Of a stretch of 36,963 nt of DNA, positions 1 to 10,390 are shown in pieces (within the stretch, counting starts at the first letter, position 1; every line of letters starts with the position of its first letter). This stretch comes from Pseudalkalibacillus salsuginis (lineage in GTDB: Bacteria > Bacillota > Bacilli > Bacillales > Fictibacillaceae): the NCBI RefSeq assembly GCF_021646685.1, contig NZ_JAKJHW010000014.1:1-36963 (forward strand), in the 5' to 3' direction. Position numbers and translations under genes: made by a program. The notes under the pieces were generated by a model that saw only the letters and a program-made list of their open reading frames with translations, did not search any database and had not been told where the DNA came from.

Positions 1-19
1 AGTAGGACGTCGCCGGGCA
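1..19 (+). rRNA. rrf: 5S rRNA, 3' end only
   Basis: The first bases, AGTAGGACGTCGCCGGGC, match the conserved 3' end of Bacillaceae 5S rRNA. A rho-independent hairpin follows at once. Only the end of the gene is inside the window; the rest of this rrn operon lies to the left. Confidence 0.9.
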
Positions 20-23
20 CCAC

Positions 24-51
24 AAGAGTAGTCGAGAGACTGCTCTTTTTT
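24..51 (+). terminator. rrn operon terminator
   Basis: AAGAGTAGTC pairs with GACTGCTCTT across a GAGA loop and is followed by a T run. It lies five bases after the 5S rRNA end, so it is the terminator of the upstream rrn operon. Confidence 0.9.
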
Positions 52-115
52 GTGTTTCAATCGATGTCCGCAAGGACATCAAGCAACGTTGAAGGAGAGA
101 AGCCTGCAGCGTATG

Positions 116-219
116 AAATATATCGGTGCGGATTCAACATTTATCGGTGTGATTTTGAAATATAACGGTGCACATCTAAAATATAACGGTGCAATTCGAA
201 ATTTATCGGTGATTGCCCA
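116..219. repeat. Tandem array of five ~21-bp units (CGGTG type)
   Basis: Five units carry the core CGGTG at 124, 145, 166, 187 and 207, giving spacings of 21, 21, 21 and 20. A unit reads roughly AAATWTAWCGGTGCRNATTNA. Frames crossing the array only produce heptad-repeat peptides, which is a side effect of the 21-base period, so I see no gene here. The array fills most of the gap between the rrn terminator and yaaC. A second array with the same period and a related unit lies at 32889-32993. Confidence 0.85.
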
Positions 220-359
220 AAATAGGCAATAATCTTTGATTAACGGCGCGAATCCGTTCAATTCCAGCAAGATTAATCAAAACGGGGACAACAAACACCT
301 GGCAGAGGATATTGTGTCCCGTCAATACATTCGCCGCGATCTGCATTCTGTTCAGTTTC

Positions 360-1319
360 TTAACTTGAATGCCCTTTCGTCTCTAAATACTCCATCAACA
401 TCAATGGAACTTTTACTCGAGAGACGGATAAAAACCTTGATATGAAAGGAAAATCATTGCTGGAGTAAGTATGAAACAAGTCTCCCCACCACTCTGTTTC
501 GTACCGGCAGATCATGCTTAAGTTATAAAGCAATAGATAATGGACCATGACTTCGTTCAATGATATAAAACCCTCCCTCGCTGTCGGAAGGAAGGAATCA
601 CCGTAAAGATTTTTTTTGATCAATGGATTTTTCCGTGCATTTTTCCCATTTTCGATGACAAAATTTGATTCTGTATATGTAACCTTAGAATCTGTAAATT
701 GTTGTTTTATGAACTGGATAAATCGGCTATCGGTCATATGCAGATGATCCAAAATTTGGTCAGGAACTGATAGTGAACCACAGGAAGTCACACCAACTGG
801 CAGTAAGGGTGAATACCCATTGATTTGTTGAAACAAATCATTCATTTCCGGTACATGGCCAAGAAGGTCCTGCATTTGAAATTTATCTCCCTCATAAGCT
901 TCCAAATGAAAGAGTTGTTTGCATAAATATGGATATAATCCATTTTTTTGAACTTTGATTTCATCTTGTAAAAATAAATAATTCATCTTTTTCCGTTTTC
1001 TGGTGGTGACCCCATGGGCTAACAAAGCTGTGGATTCGGGGTAAAAAGGGTCCACTGTCAGCAGACAGCATTTGATCAATTGAATCATCCCATAGTAGAG
1101 AAGGACAGGCTGCAGTTCTAGCGGTGAGTTTTTACATAAATCGAAATATCTTTTGCCATGTGTTAAATAATAGATGAAACTATAGCAATTCCGGTAGCTA
1201 AGTTCATCACTCGTTAAAGTGGTTTCCAATTGTTGGTAGCACCCCTTTAGGTATCGCTGTGTGGATGAGGCACTTAAAAACTGATCGTAGCTTTTCCATT
1301 CATTCAATGACATCTCCAT
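360..1319 (-). CDS. yaaC: YaaC-like protein
   Basis: A 319-residue protein of unknown function. Its size, sequence character and position (divergent from guaB, just after an rrn operon) match YaaC of B. subtilis (about 315 aa). I see no signal peptide, clear membrane segment or catalytic motif; the chain is rich in Leu, Tyr and aromatic residues, as expected for a soluble helical cytoplasmic protein. The start chosen is the ATG at 1319, although the Shine-Dalgarno there is weak (GGATGTG). An ATG two codons later is possible. The 123-bp gap to guaB must hold both divergent promoters. Family identity is fairly sure; function is unknown. Confidence 0.85.
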   Translation of the reverse strand: MEMSLNEWKSYDQFLSASSTQRYLKGCYQQLETTLTSDELSYRNCYSFIYYLTHGKRYFDLCKNSPLELQPVLLYYGMIQLIKCCLLTVDPFYPESTALLAHGVTTRKRKKMNYLFLQDEIKVQKNGLYPYLCKQLFHLEAYEGDKFQMQDLLGHVPEMNDLFQQINGYSPLLPVGVTSCGSLSVPDQILDHLHMTDSRFIQFIKQQFTDSKVTYTESNFVIENGKNARKNPLIKKNLYGDSFLPTAREGFISLNEVMVHYLLLYNLSMICRYETEWWGDLFHTYSSNDFPFISRFLSVSRVKVPLMLMEYLETKGHSS

Positions 1320-1375
1320 GAGTTCACATCCATATAGCGCAAATTTTATGAAAAGTCGAACTTATTACTGCTTTC

Positions 1376-1404
1376 TTGACAGTAGTTTACCCCATTGTTA
1401 ATCT
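1376..1404 (+). promoter_or_regulatory. Candidate guaB promoter
   Basis: A perfect TTGACA -35 lies at 1376-1381, with a poor -10 (TAATCT) 17 bases on. Just upstream, AAAGTCGAACTTA at 1353-1365 resembles half of a PurR box (AWWWCCGAACWWT) with about three mismatches. In B. subtilis guaB is regulated by purine supply; PurR control here is inference. Confidence 0.45.
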
Positions 1405-1412
1405 ACAAATAA

Positions 1413-2900
<1,488 letters not shown>

Positions 2901-2973
2901 AACGGACAGGTAAGCCGTTTGTCACACAATTGTTATAAAAGATGCGATAATTTTACTATTTTCGATTATTTTC

Positions 2974-3004
2974 AGGCAGTGGGTCATCCACTGTCTATTT
3001 TTTT
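2974..3004 (+). terminator. guaB terminator
   Basis: CAGTGG-GTCAT-CCACTG forms a short strong hairpin ending in TCTATTTTTTT, 75 bases after the guaB stop codon. Confidence 0.85.
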
Positions 3005-3061
3005 GAAAGTTGTTATGGTACAATAACCTTTGTTGTATTTAGGGTTGGAGGTGCAAAAAGG

Positions 3062-4420
3062 TTGATAAACCGAATGAAACGTACAGTCATCATTGCGTTG
3101 GCCATGTTACTTGTAGTCACGGGATTTTTAACATCAACAGCAAATACAGGTTATGCTGCTCCTGACTTGCAATTGGAGGCTGAATCAGCGATTTTAGTTG
3201 ATGCCGAAACAGGAAAGATTCTGTTTGAAAAAAATGCTGATTTATTACTGCCGCCAGCAAGCATGACGAAAATGATGACGGAATATTTGATTTTCGAAGC
3301 CGTTGAAGAAGGAAAAATCAGTTGGGATACCCCAGTTAAAATAAGTGATCGTGTACATAAAGTTGCACAAGATTCAAGTCTTTCGAATGTTTGGCTTAGA
3401 AAAGATGCAGATCCAGATTACACGATTAGAGAACTATTTGAGGCAGCTGCCATTTATTCTGCAAACGGTGCGACGATGGCTATTGCCGAAACGATTGCCG
3501 GTTCTGAAGCGAACTTCGTCAAAATGATGAATGATAAAGCGAAAGAACTTGGCCTGGAAAAATATGAATTCTACAACAGTACCGGATTGAATAATAGTGA
3601 TCTGAAAGGGAATCACCCAGTAGGGAACGCGAATGACATGAACATGATGTCAGCTCGTGATACTGCCAAACTGGCATACCATTTATTGAAGGACTATCCA
3701 GAAGTTCTTGATACGGCGAAAATACCTGAAAAAACCTTCAGAGAAGGTACAGAGGATGCAAACCGTATGATCAACTGGAATTGGATGATCCCAGGCAATC
3801 CACAAGGTTATGGACTTGGGTATGAAGGGGTAGACGGATTAAAGACTGGATCTACTGACCTTGCAGGTTATTCCTTTACTGGGACAGCACAACGAAATGG
3901 AATGCGCATCATTTCAGTAATCATGAAAGCTGATTCATACAATGCACGATTTGAAGAATCCAGGAAACTGTTAGATTACGGATTCAATAATTTCAAGAAG
4001 CAAGACGTTATAAAAGCGAATTATGAAGTCAAGGACAAGGCTACATTACCTGTTGTCAAAGGGAAACAAAAAGAAGTGGCAGTGAAGTCGACTGACGCAC
4101 TTTCGATTGTCCTAGCCAATGGAGATGAAGAAAAATATTCACCCAAAGTGACGTGGGATAAAAAAGCGTTGAATAACAAAGGCCAATTGACTGCACCCAT
4201 TAAGAAAGGGGACCAGGTCGGGACTCTTTCACTCGAATATTCTGGTGAAGATGACTATGGTTATATAGATGAAGCAGCTAGTAAAAAAGCTGGTGTTCCG
4301 ATCGTCGCACAAGCAGATGTCGAAAAAGCAAACTGGTTTGTGTTGATGATGCGTGGTATTGGTGGATTCTTTGGTGATATCTGGTCAAATGTCGTTGATG
4401 GAATCAAAGGTCTGTTTTAA
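3062..4420 (+). CDS. dacA: D-alanyl-D-alanine carboxypeptidase (PBP5)
   Basis: DacA removes the terminal D-Ala from peptidoglycan pentapeptides at the outer face of the membrane. The 452-residue chain has a signal peptide (charged start, hydrophobic 8-24, AA processing site near 33). The three penicillin-binding motifs are present: SMTK at 67-70, SAN at 133-135 and KTGS at 261-264. A beta-rich C-terminal domain leads to an amphipathic membrane anchor (ANWFVLMMRGIGGFF onward). The start is a TTG at 3062: GGAGGTG at 3047-3053 sits 8 bases from it, while the ATG at 3074 is 20 bases away. Position after guaB is as in B. subtilis. A likely extended -10 (TGGTACAAT) lies at 3016-3024. Confidence 0.97.
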   Translation: MINRMKRTVIIALAMLLVVTGFLTSTANTGYAAPDLQLEAESAILVDAETGKILFEKNADLLLPPASMTKMMTEYLIFEAVEEGKISWDTPVKISDRVHKVAQDSSLSNVWLRKDADPDYTIRELFEAAAIYSANGATMAIAETIAGSEANFVKMMNDKAKELGLEKYEFYNSTGLNNSDLKGNHPVGNANDMNMMSARDTAKLAYHLLKDYPEVLDTAKIPEKTFREGTEDANRMINWNWMIPGNPQGYGLGYEGVDGLKTGSTDLAGYSFTGTAQRNGMRIISVIMKADSYNARFEESRKLLDYGFNNFKKQDVIKANYEVKDKATLPVVKGKQKEVAVKSTDALSIVLANGDEEKYSPKVTWDKKALNNKGQLTAPIKKGDQVGTLSLEYSGEDDYGYIDEAASKKAGVPIVAQADVEKANWFVLMMRGIGGFFGDIWSNVVDGIKGLF

Positions 4421-4433
4421 ACGAAATTCATAA

Positions 4434-4466
4434 GAAGGGGCTGACTCTCAGGGTCAGTTCCTTTTG
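4434..4466 (+). terminator. dacA terminator
   Basis: GGGGCTGAC and GTCAGTTCC pair (two G-T wobbles) across a short loop, followed by TTTTGT, just after the dacA stop. Confidence 0.8.
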
Positions 4467-4644
4467 TATAACGAGTGGATGTTTTTTGAAGAATAAGTTT
4501 ATCTAAGGGATATATCGTGACGCTTCCACAGAGCTGGGACAGTTCTTCCAGATACACAAACATTACCAGCCATATAAGGTAGAATAACGTAGTATCTGGA
4601 TAGGCATCAGTGAGGAAAAGTGATACAATAGTGTAGGATTTAAG

Positions 4645-4650
4645 TATAAT
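4645..4650 (+). promoter_or_regulatory. pdxST -10 element
   Basis: A perfect TATAAT lies 43 bases before the pdxS start. The -35 region at 4622-4627 (GATACA) is poor. A 9-bp inverted repeat, TCCAGATAC at 4547-4555 and GTATCTGGA at 4592-4600, lies upstream and could be an operator or a hairpin. Confidence 0.5.
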
Positions 4651-4692
4651 TGGAATACATCAAAACACACCTATTGAATGGGGGAATCATAC

Positions 4693-5577
4693 ATGGTACA
4701 AACAGGTACTGATCGTGTAAAACGTGGAATGGCAGAAATGCAGAAGGGCGGCGTCATCATGGACGTTGTCAATGCCGAACAGGCAAAAATCGCTGAAGAA
4801 GCAGGTGCGGTTGCTGTAATGGCTCTAGAACGTGTCCCTGCGGACATCCGTGCAGCAGGAGGAGTTGCTCGTATGGCGGACCCGACAATTGTCGAAGAAG
4901 TCATCAATGCAGTCTCTATTCCCGTAATGGCGAAAGCACGTATCGGCCATATCGTCGAAGCACGTATACTTGAAGCACTAGGTGCGGACTATATCGATGA
5001 GAGTGAAGTTTTAACACCTGCAGATGAAGTTTTCCATTTGAACAAGCGTGACTTCACTGTACCTTTCGTATGTGGTGCGCGTGATCTAGGCGAAGCGACA
5101 CGTCGTATTGGTGAAGGGGCATCAATGCTTCGTACAAAAGGTGAACCAGGTACAGGGAATATTGTGGAAGCAGTCCGCCATATGCGTCTTATTCAATCTC
5201 AAGTTAAGAAGGTTGTCGGCATGAGTGAAGATGAGCTTATGACAGAAGCGAAAAACCTTGGTGCACCATATGAAATCCTTCTTCAAATCAAGAGAGAGGG
5301 AAGACTTCCTGTCGTTAACTTTGCAGCAGGTGGAGTTGCATCTCCAGCAGACGCAGCGTTGATGATGGAGCTTGGTGCTGATGGCGTATTTGTAGGATCG
5401 GGAATCTTCAAATCAGACAATCCTGAGAAGTTTGCTCGTGCGATTGTTGAAGCGACAACGCATTATCAAGATTATGACTTGATCGCTAAATTATCTAAAG
5501 GTCTTGGAACGGCAATGAAAGGTGTCGAGATTTCTTCTCTACAACCATCAGAACGTATGCAAGACCGTGGATGGTAA
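4693..5577 (+). CDS. pdxS: Pyridoxal 5'-phosphate synthase, PdxS subunit
   Basis: PdxS condenses ribose 5-phosphate, glyceraldehyde 3-phosphate and ammonia into PLP in the DXP-independent vitamin B6 route, forming a dodecamer with PdxT. The 294-residue length equals that of B. subtilis PdxS. Seen in the sequence: [16 protein letters not shown] near the start, [10 protein letters not shown] with the conserved lysine of the TIM barrel, [27 protein letters not shown] and a C-terminal [11 protein letters not shown] phosphate-binding segment. The ATG at 4693 follows GGGGGAA at 4680-4686 with proper spacing; the in-frame ATG at 4678 overlaps that site. pdxT begins 24 bases after the stop, so the two are one operon. 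Confidence 0.98.
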   Translation: MVQTGTDRVKRGMAEMQKGGVIMDVVNAEQAKIAEEAGAVAVMALERVPADIRAAGGVARMADPTIVEEVINAVSIPVMAKARIGHIVEARILEALGADYIDESEVLTPADEVFHLNKRDFTVPFVCGARDLGEATRRIGEGASMLRTKGEPGTGNIVEAVRHMRLIQSQVKKVVGMSEDELMTEAKNLGAPYEILLQIKREGRLPVVNFAAGGVASPADAALMMELGADGVFVGSGIFKSDNPEKFARAIVEATTHYQDYDLIAKLSKGLGTAMKGVEISSLQPSERMQDRGW

Positions 5578-5601
5578 GGAAACGCAAAGGAGACATCAAG
5601 A

Positions 5602-6195
5602 ATGGTCACAGTAGGTATTCTTGCCCTTCAAGGAGCGATTCGGGAACATGCACGGGCCCTTGAAGCGAGTGGAGCAAATGTAAAGATCATCAAACGAATA
5701 GAGGATCTAGAGGATATTGACGGCCTCGTTGTGCCTGGTGGGGAAAGCACGACAATGCGTCGATTGATCGATAAATATGAAATGTTCAAGCCTTTACAGG
5801 ATTTTGCGAAAACTGGAAAACCAGTCTTCGGGACTTGTGCAGGACTGATTTTGATGGCCAGGGAGATAATCGGTCAAGAGCAAGGACATCTGGAAGTGAT
5901 GGACATGAAGGTTCACCGAAATGGATTTGGCCGTCAACGTGAAAGCTTCGAGGTTCCTTTAACCGTCAAAGGCCTTGAAGGAGAAGGAGACTATATCGGC
6001 GTCTTCATCCGTGCACCTTACATTGATTCTGTTGGTCCAGGTGTGGAAGAGTTGGCTACTTTCCAAGACAGGATTGTTGCTGCTCGCCAGGGAAGATTCC
6101 TATGCTGTGCCTTCCATCCTGAATTGACAGATGATCATCGAATGCATGGCTATTTTGTAGGAATGGTTGAAGAATCGAAAAAAACATTTGCATAA
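5602..6195 (+). CDS. pdxT: Pyridoxal 5'-phosphate synthase, glutaminase PdxT
   Basis: PdxT hydrolyses glutamine and channels ammonia to PdxS. The 197-residue protein is a class I glutamine amidotransferase: GGEST near 47-51, the nucleophile Cys79 in [10 protein letters not shown], and the His172-x-Glu174 pair in FHPEL complete the triad. Its start is the ATG at 5602 behind AAAGGAG. It follows pdxS after 24 bases and is surely co-transcribed. Its stop codon overlaps the likely promoter of the serS leader (TTGCAT at 6188). Confidence 0.97.
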   Translation: MVTVGILALQGAIREHARALEASGANVKIIKRIEDLEDIDGLVVPGGESTTMRRLIDKYEMFKPLQDFAKTGKPVFGTCAGLILMAREIIGQEQGHLEVMDMKVHRNGFGRQRESFEVPLTVKGLEGEGDYIGVFIRAPYIDSVGPGVEELATFQDRIVAARQGRFLCCAFHPELTDDHRMHGYFVGMVEESKKTFA

Positions 6196-6216
6196 CATTT
6201 TAAAATAGTGTAAATT
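6188..6216 (+). promoter_or_regulatory. Candidate promoter of the serS T-box leader
   Basis: TTGCAT, a 17-base spacer and TAAATT lie across the pdxT stop codon. Transcription would begin near 6223, just ahead of the T-box stem I. No terminator is seen between pdxT and this leader, so read-through from pdxST is also possible. Confidence 0.5.
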
Positions 6217-6222
6217 ACTACT

Positions 6223-6482
6223 AACACATTTTCAGAACGAATGTTGACAGGAACAGTAGCAGGTCTTCTTTGTGAAGAGAGTCGATGGTTGGTGAGAATC
6301 GGCCAAAGGAAACTTGTGAATCCATCCTAGAGTAAAATACTGAACAAGCGAATGCTTTAGTATGTATTTTCGGTCCGTAACCGTTATTTTACTAGAGTGG
6401 TATCATCTTTTTGGTGATACAACTAGGGTGGCAACGCGGGTTAACTCTCGTCCCTTCTTATAAGAGGGACGGGAGTTTTTCT
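6223..6482 (+). promoter_or_regulatory. T-box riboswitch, serine
   Basis: The leader contains the conserved T-box core AACTAGGGTGGCAACGCGG at 6421-6439, followed by a terminator helix (CTCTCGTCCCTT against AGAGGGACGGGAG, then TTTTT, 6444-6480). Stem I elements are visible (GATGGTTGGTGAGAATC near 6282-6300). The codon aligned with the specifier position is TCC at 6321-6323, read from TGAATCCATCCTAGAG. Uncharged tRNA-Ser should stabilise the antiterminator and allow serS transcription. Placement of the specifier is by comparison with the second T-box in this window, which has the same spacing. Confidence 0.95.
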
Positions 6483-6486
6483 ATTC

Positions 6487-6592
6487 TTGGACAAATGATA
6501 AACTTCGAATATCCGACGTACAGAAGGTGCTAGTACTGCTGTTGTCACAGGACGTGGCGAATTAAGGCAGTGGTCGTTTCTTATTTGTCCAA
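6487..6592. repeat. 105-bp element with terminal inverted repeats in the serS leader
   Basis: TTGGACAAAT at 6487-6496 is the exact reverse complement of ATTTGTCCAA at 6583-6592. The match extends inward to 17 bases with two mismatches. The element lies between the T-box terminator and the serS start and has no coding potential. It contains CACAGGACGTGG (6546-6557), close to CACAGAACGTGG at 28052-28063 in another intergenic repeat. Confidence 0.6.
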
Positions 6593-6699
6593 AGATGGTG
6601 ATAAACGGCGGATTACGGCGTTATTCGTTTTTTTGATTCTCAATATGCCTTGTACTTCTTGTTACTAAAATCGCCAACTGAGAATAAAAGAGCCAATAA

Positions 6700-7995
<1,296 letters not shown>

Positions 7996-8025
7996 AAAGC
8001 TTTGTTAGATTTTAATGTTGAACTA

Positions 8026-8213
8026 ACCGAAATTCGAGACACTCCTGCGGTTACAGCGAGCCAGGCGGGACTCCATAGCAATTTAAGGATCTTGACTAAC
8101 AAAACCACCACGTCCTATGGTGAACCCATCGAAGCCAGCACATCCTGTACAAGTGAGCGAGGAGGCTTGCGGATCGCCAGCAGAAAGGGAATGAATTTCT
8201 CAAAAATCAACAA
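8026..8213. repeat. Degenerate dispersed Bacillaceae-type repeat
   Basis: Segments such as AATTCGAGACACTCCTGCGG, GCGAGCCAGGCGGGACTCC and GAGCGAGGAGGCTTGCGGAT are of a kind I recognise from intergenic repeats common in Bacillaceae genomes. Recognition is from memory and not checked. A 75-codon open frame across it (8002-8229) has no ribosome binding site and is not called. Confidence 0.5.
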
Positions 8214-8244
8214 TAAGATAACAGAATAATTTTAAAAATAGGGG

Positions 8245-8271
8245 AAGGCGGCAAATTAACCGCCTTTCTTA
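8245..8271 (+). terminator. serS terminator
   Basis: AAGGCGG, an 8-base loop and CCGCCTT form the hairpin, followed by TCTT. It lies 250 bases after serS, beyond the degenerate repeat. Confidence 0.75.
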
Positions 8272-8290
8272 AAAAGTGTCGAATTAATGG

Positions 8291-8320
8291 TTGACTTATC
8301 GTTTTTTGCGATGCTATAAT
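8291..8320 (+). promoter_or_regulatory. tRNA-Ser promoter
   Basis: TTGACT, an 18-base spacer and TATAAT, ending 15 bases before the tRNA. Confidence 0.8.
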
Positions 8321-8335
8321 GGTTTTTGTCAGTGC

Positions 8336-8428
8336 GGAGGTATACCCAAGTCTGGCTGAAGGGAGCGGTCTTGAAAACCGCCAGGGGTGTAACAGCCCGC
8401 GGGGGTTCGAATCCCTCTACCTCCTCCA
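8336..8428 (+). tRNA. tRNA-Ser (anticodon UGA)
   Basis: The acceptor stem GGAGGTA pairs with TACCTCC, followed by discriminator T and encoded CCA. The anticodon arm GCGGT-CTTGAAA-ACCGC gives anticodon TGA at 8372-8374. A long variable arm, typical of serine tRNAs, lies between it and GGGGGTTCGAATCCC. It is placed just after serS, as in B. subtilis. Confidence 0.97.
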
Positions 8429-8480
8429 TTAATTAAAAATCACAGCGCATAATACAACGGAGATTGTATGTGAATTTTAA

Positions 8481-8514
8481 AATTCGTTACTTATTACAAG
8501 TAGCGAATTTTTTT
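8481..8514 (+). terminator. tRNA-Ser terminator
   Basis: AATTCGTTACTT, loop ATTAC, AAGTAGCGAATT, then seven T. It ends transcription after the tRNA gene. Confidence 0.85.
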
Positions 8515-8582
8515 ATGTCTTTAAAGGCAGCCAATCTAAAAGGGGACGCAAATACCATTTGGATCATCCCTCTAAACACAAA

Positions 8583-8620
8583 AAAACCAGTGCTGAAAAT
8601 AATTTTCAGTACTGGTTTTT
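8583..8620 (-). terminator. Terminator of the DAHP synthase gene
   Basis: On the minus strand AAAACCAGTACTGAAAAT folds back on ATTTTCAGCACTGGTTTT and runs into a T tract. It sits directly after the stop codon and may also work for plus-strand transcripts. Confidence 0.85.
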
Positions 8621-8627
8621 AAAAGGT

Positions 8628-9704
8628 TTAAGCCTGGACTGGCTGGGTTGCTTTTAATTTATGCATGAATTCGATGAATTCAGGGATATCCATCTGTTGC
8701 GCGGAATCCGAAAGGGCGACTGCTGGATCGGGATGTACCTCGGCCATGATACCATCTGTTCCGATTGCCAACGCAGCTTGAGCTGCTGGTAGCAACAGGT
8801 CCTTCCTTCCTGTCGAATGCGTGACGTCTACCATGACTGGTAAATGCGTCTCCTTTTTCAAAATCGGTACAGCCGATATATCGAGTGTATTTCGAGTTGC
8901 TCGCTCGTAAGTTCGGATGCCTCTTTCACAAAGGATGACCTGGTCATTCCCTGTAGAGATGATGTACTCAGCTGCGTACATGAACTCTTCAATCGTTGCA
9001 GACATACCACGTTTCAATAGAACCGGCTTCTTGACAGAACCGGCAGCCTTCAATAAGTCGAAGTTTTGCATATTCCGGGCACCGATTTGGATTACGTCGA
9101 CATAATCCGAAGCCTGTTCAAGGTCATTCGGGTTCATAATTTCACTGACGACAGCCAGGTTGAATTCATTAGCGACTTGACGTAAAATTTTCAGGCCTTC
9201 AAAGCCCAGACCCTGGAAATCATATGGGGAAGTCCGTGGTTTGAATGCACCGCCTCGTAACAGGGTCAGTCCTTGATCCTTCATCGCTTTTGCTACCTGG
9301 CGGACTTGTTCATAACTTTCTACTGCACATGGTCCAGCCACGAAATGGGCCCTTCCATCACCGATCATTTCACCCTTTACATTGATGACTGTATTTTCAG
9401 GTTTCCTTTTCCTTGACACAAGCAATGCTTTTCGGTTATCTTCCTTCTGCAGTTCTAAGCTCGCTTTGAAAATGGTCTTGAAAATATGTTGAAGTGTGGA
9501 TGTTTCAAATGGTCCTTTGTTGTTTTCTGAAACTAAGTTTAGAAGCTGACGCTCACGTACCGGGTCAAAACGATTAATGCCCTGAGCTTCTTTAACTTTA
9601 CCGATCTTCTGTACGATTTCTCCTCGTTGATTGAGAAGCTCTAAAATCTTCATGTTGACATCTTCAATTTCTGTACGCAGTACCTCTAATTCATTCGACA
9701 CCAT
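8628..9704 (-). CDS. aroG: Bifunctional DAHP synthase / chorismate mutase
   Basis: This enzyme makes 3-deoxy-7-phosphoheptulonate from PEP and erythrose 4-phosphate, the entry to the shikimate pathway. Its AroQ-type chorismate mutase domain (residues 1-88) makes prephenate and, in the B. subtilis enzyme, is the site of feedback control. The DAHP synthase domain (about 105-345) shows VAGPCAVES at 122-130, [17 protein letters not shown], and [16 protein letters not shown]. The length of 358 equals that of the B. subtilis enzyme, there called AroA or AroA(G). The ATG at 9704 follows AAAGGAGTGGAG. In B. subtilis this gene is next to ccpA; here it is divergent from the tyrosine operon, so DAHP synthesis, chorismate mutase and the tyrosine branch are clustered. 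Confidence 0.96.
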   Translation of the reverse strand: MVSNELEVLRTEIEDVNMKILELLNQRGEIVQKIGKVKEAQGINRFDPVRERQLLNLVSENNKGPFETSTLQHIFKTIFKASLELQKEDNRKALLVSRKRKPENTVINVKGEMIGDGRAHFVAGPCAVESYEQVRQVAKAMKDQGLTLLRGGAFKPRTSPYDFQGLGFEGLKILRQVANEFNLAVVSEIMNPNDLEQASDYVDVIQIGARNMQNFDLLKAAGSVKKPVLLKRGMSATIEEFMYAAEYIISTGNDQVILCERGIRTYERATRNTLDISAVPILKKETHLPVMVDVTHSTGRKDLLLPAAQAALAIGTDGIMAEVHPDPAVALSDSAQQMDIPEFIEFMHKLKATQPVQA

Positions 9705-9748
9705 TTCTCCACTCCTTTTGATTTTTCGGATTTCGAATATTGTTTACG

Positions 9749-9778
9749 ACTTTAAAGGAAAGAATATAGTTATGTCAA
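9749..9778 (-). promoter_or_regulatory. Candidate promoter of the DAHP synthase gene
   Basis: On the minus strand TTGACA (9773-9778), an 18-base spacer and TAAAGT (9749-9754) lie 45 bases before the start codon. A second -10 candidate, TATAAT, is at 9822-9827 with a poor -35. I cannot say which is used. Confidence 0.5.
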
Positions 9779-9833
9779 TAGGAAATTTTTTAAAAATTTT
9801 ACGCTTTAAACCGCGAAAGTGATTATATCAATA

Positions 9834-9848
9834 ATGTAAGCGTATCCA
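9834..9848. promoter_or_regulatory. Possible CcpA operator (cre-like)
   Basis: ATGTAAGCGTATCCA fits the consensus WTGNAANCGNWNNCA at every position. It lies in the intergenic region shared by the DAHP synthase gene and the tyrosine operon and touches the upstream end of one candidate promoter. A full match of this loose motif is expected by chance roughly once in a few windows of this size. Confidence 0.35.
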
Positions 9849-9929
9849 AAAAAATGTTATGAAAATTTGGGCTTTACAAAGTTCGCATCCCATGTTAAAA
9901 CTTAATATAACTTAAATATTCAAACGCAA

Positions 9930-10162
9930 TGACAGGATACAAGTAGTGTTGATCTCCCTGTATAAGAGAGCTGATGGTTGGTGCGAATCAGTACAAAGAT
10001 GAACATGAATTACACCCTTGAGCTTCTTTTTTGATCATTCATCATTTTGATTGAAAAAGACGGTAATGCCGTTAACCGAATGAGTGACGGAATAATTCCG
10101 TAATAAGGGTGGTACCGCGACTTCAATCGTCCCTGCTGTAAAAAGCAGGGGCGTTTTTTTTA
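9930..10162 (+). promoter_or_regulatory. T-box riboswitch, probably tyrosine
   Basis: The T-box core AAGGGTGGTACCGCGAC is at 10105-10121, and the terminator CGTCCCTGCT / AGCAGGGGCG with a T run is at 10128-10161. Stem I elements (GCTGATGGTTGGTGCGAATC) match those of the serS leader. By alignment with that leader (TCC-ATCCTAGAG against TAC-ACCCTTGAG) the specifier is TAC, a tyrosine codon. The genes downstream make tyrosine, which fits. A frame offset of one base would give TTA; the alignment and the operon content argue against this. Confidence 0.9.
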
Positions 10163-10169
10163 CGGCTAA

Positions 10170-10365
10170 GAAAGGTATAAAAATTTTGGTTACGGTGAAG
10201 AATGCTAGCTCCACCGCCCAACCACTCGGATCACTTCAGTCCTCCTGCGGCGGTCGATACACTGATTTAGTTCGAAGTGATTGCTCACGCAGAACCGAAC
10301 TTTGTTTGGTTCGAGCCTCCTCGCCGGACTTCCAGTGACCTTTGTGGTTAACCAGGGCGTTTTAT
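10170..10365. repeat. Modular dispersed repeat, copy A
   Basis: The element runs from GTATAAAAATTTTGGTTACGG to CCAGGGCGTTTT. It shares long near-identical blocks with 15160-15357, 22118-22263 and 22265-22383, for example TCCACCGCCCAACCACT, GGATCACTTCAG, CCTCCTGCGGCGG and GGACTTCCAGTGACC. Copies A and B carry an extra internal module of about 57 bases (including GCAGAACCGAACTTTG) that is missing from the other two. This copy lies between the T-box terminator and aroC, so read-through transcripts carry it as leader. Confidence 0.85.
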
Positions 10366-10390
10366 TAATTTTTAGAAAGGGGTGGATGGT

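Noticed and set aside
116-219. Array considered as a CRISPR
   Set aside because: Units of 21 bases with a core of about 10 shared bases and no unique spacers of usual size; no cas genes nearby.
8002-8229. 75-codon frame after serS
   Set aside because: It lies inside a degenerate dispersed repeat and has no ribosome binding site.
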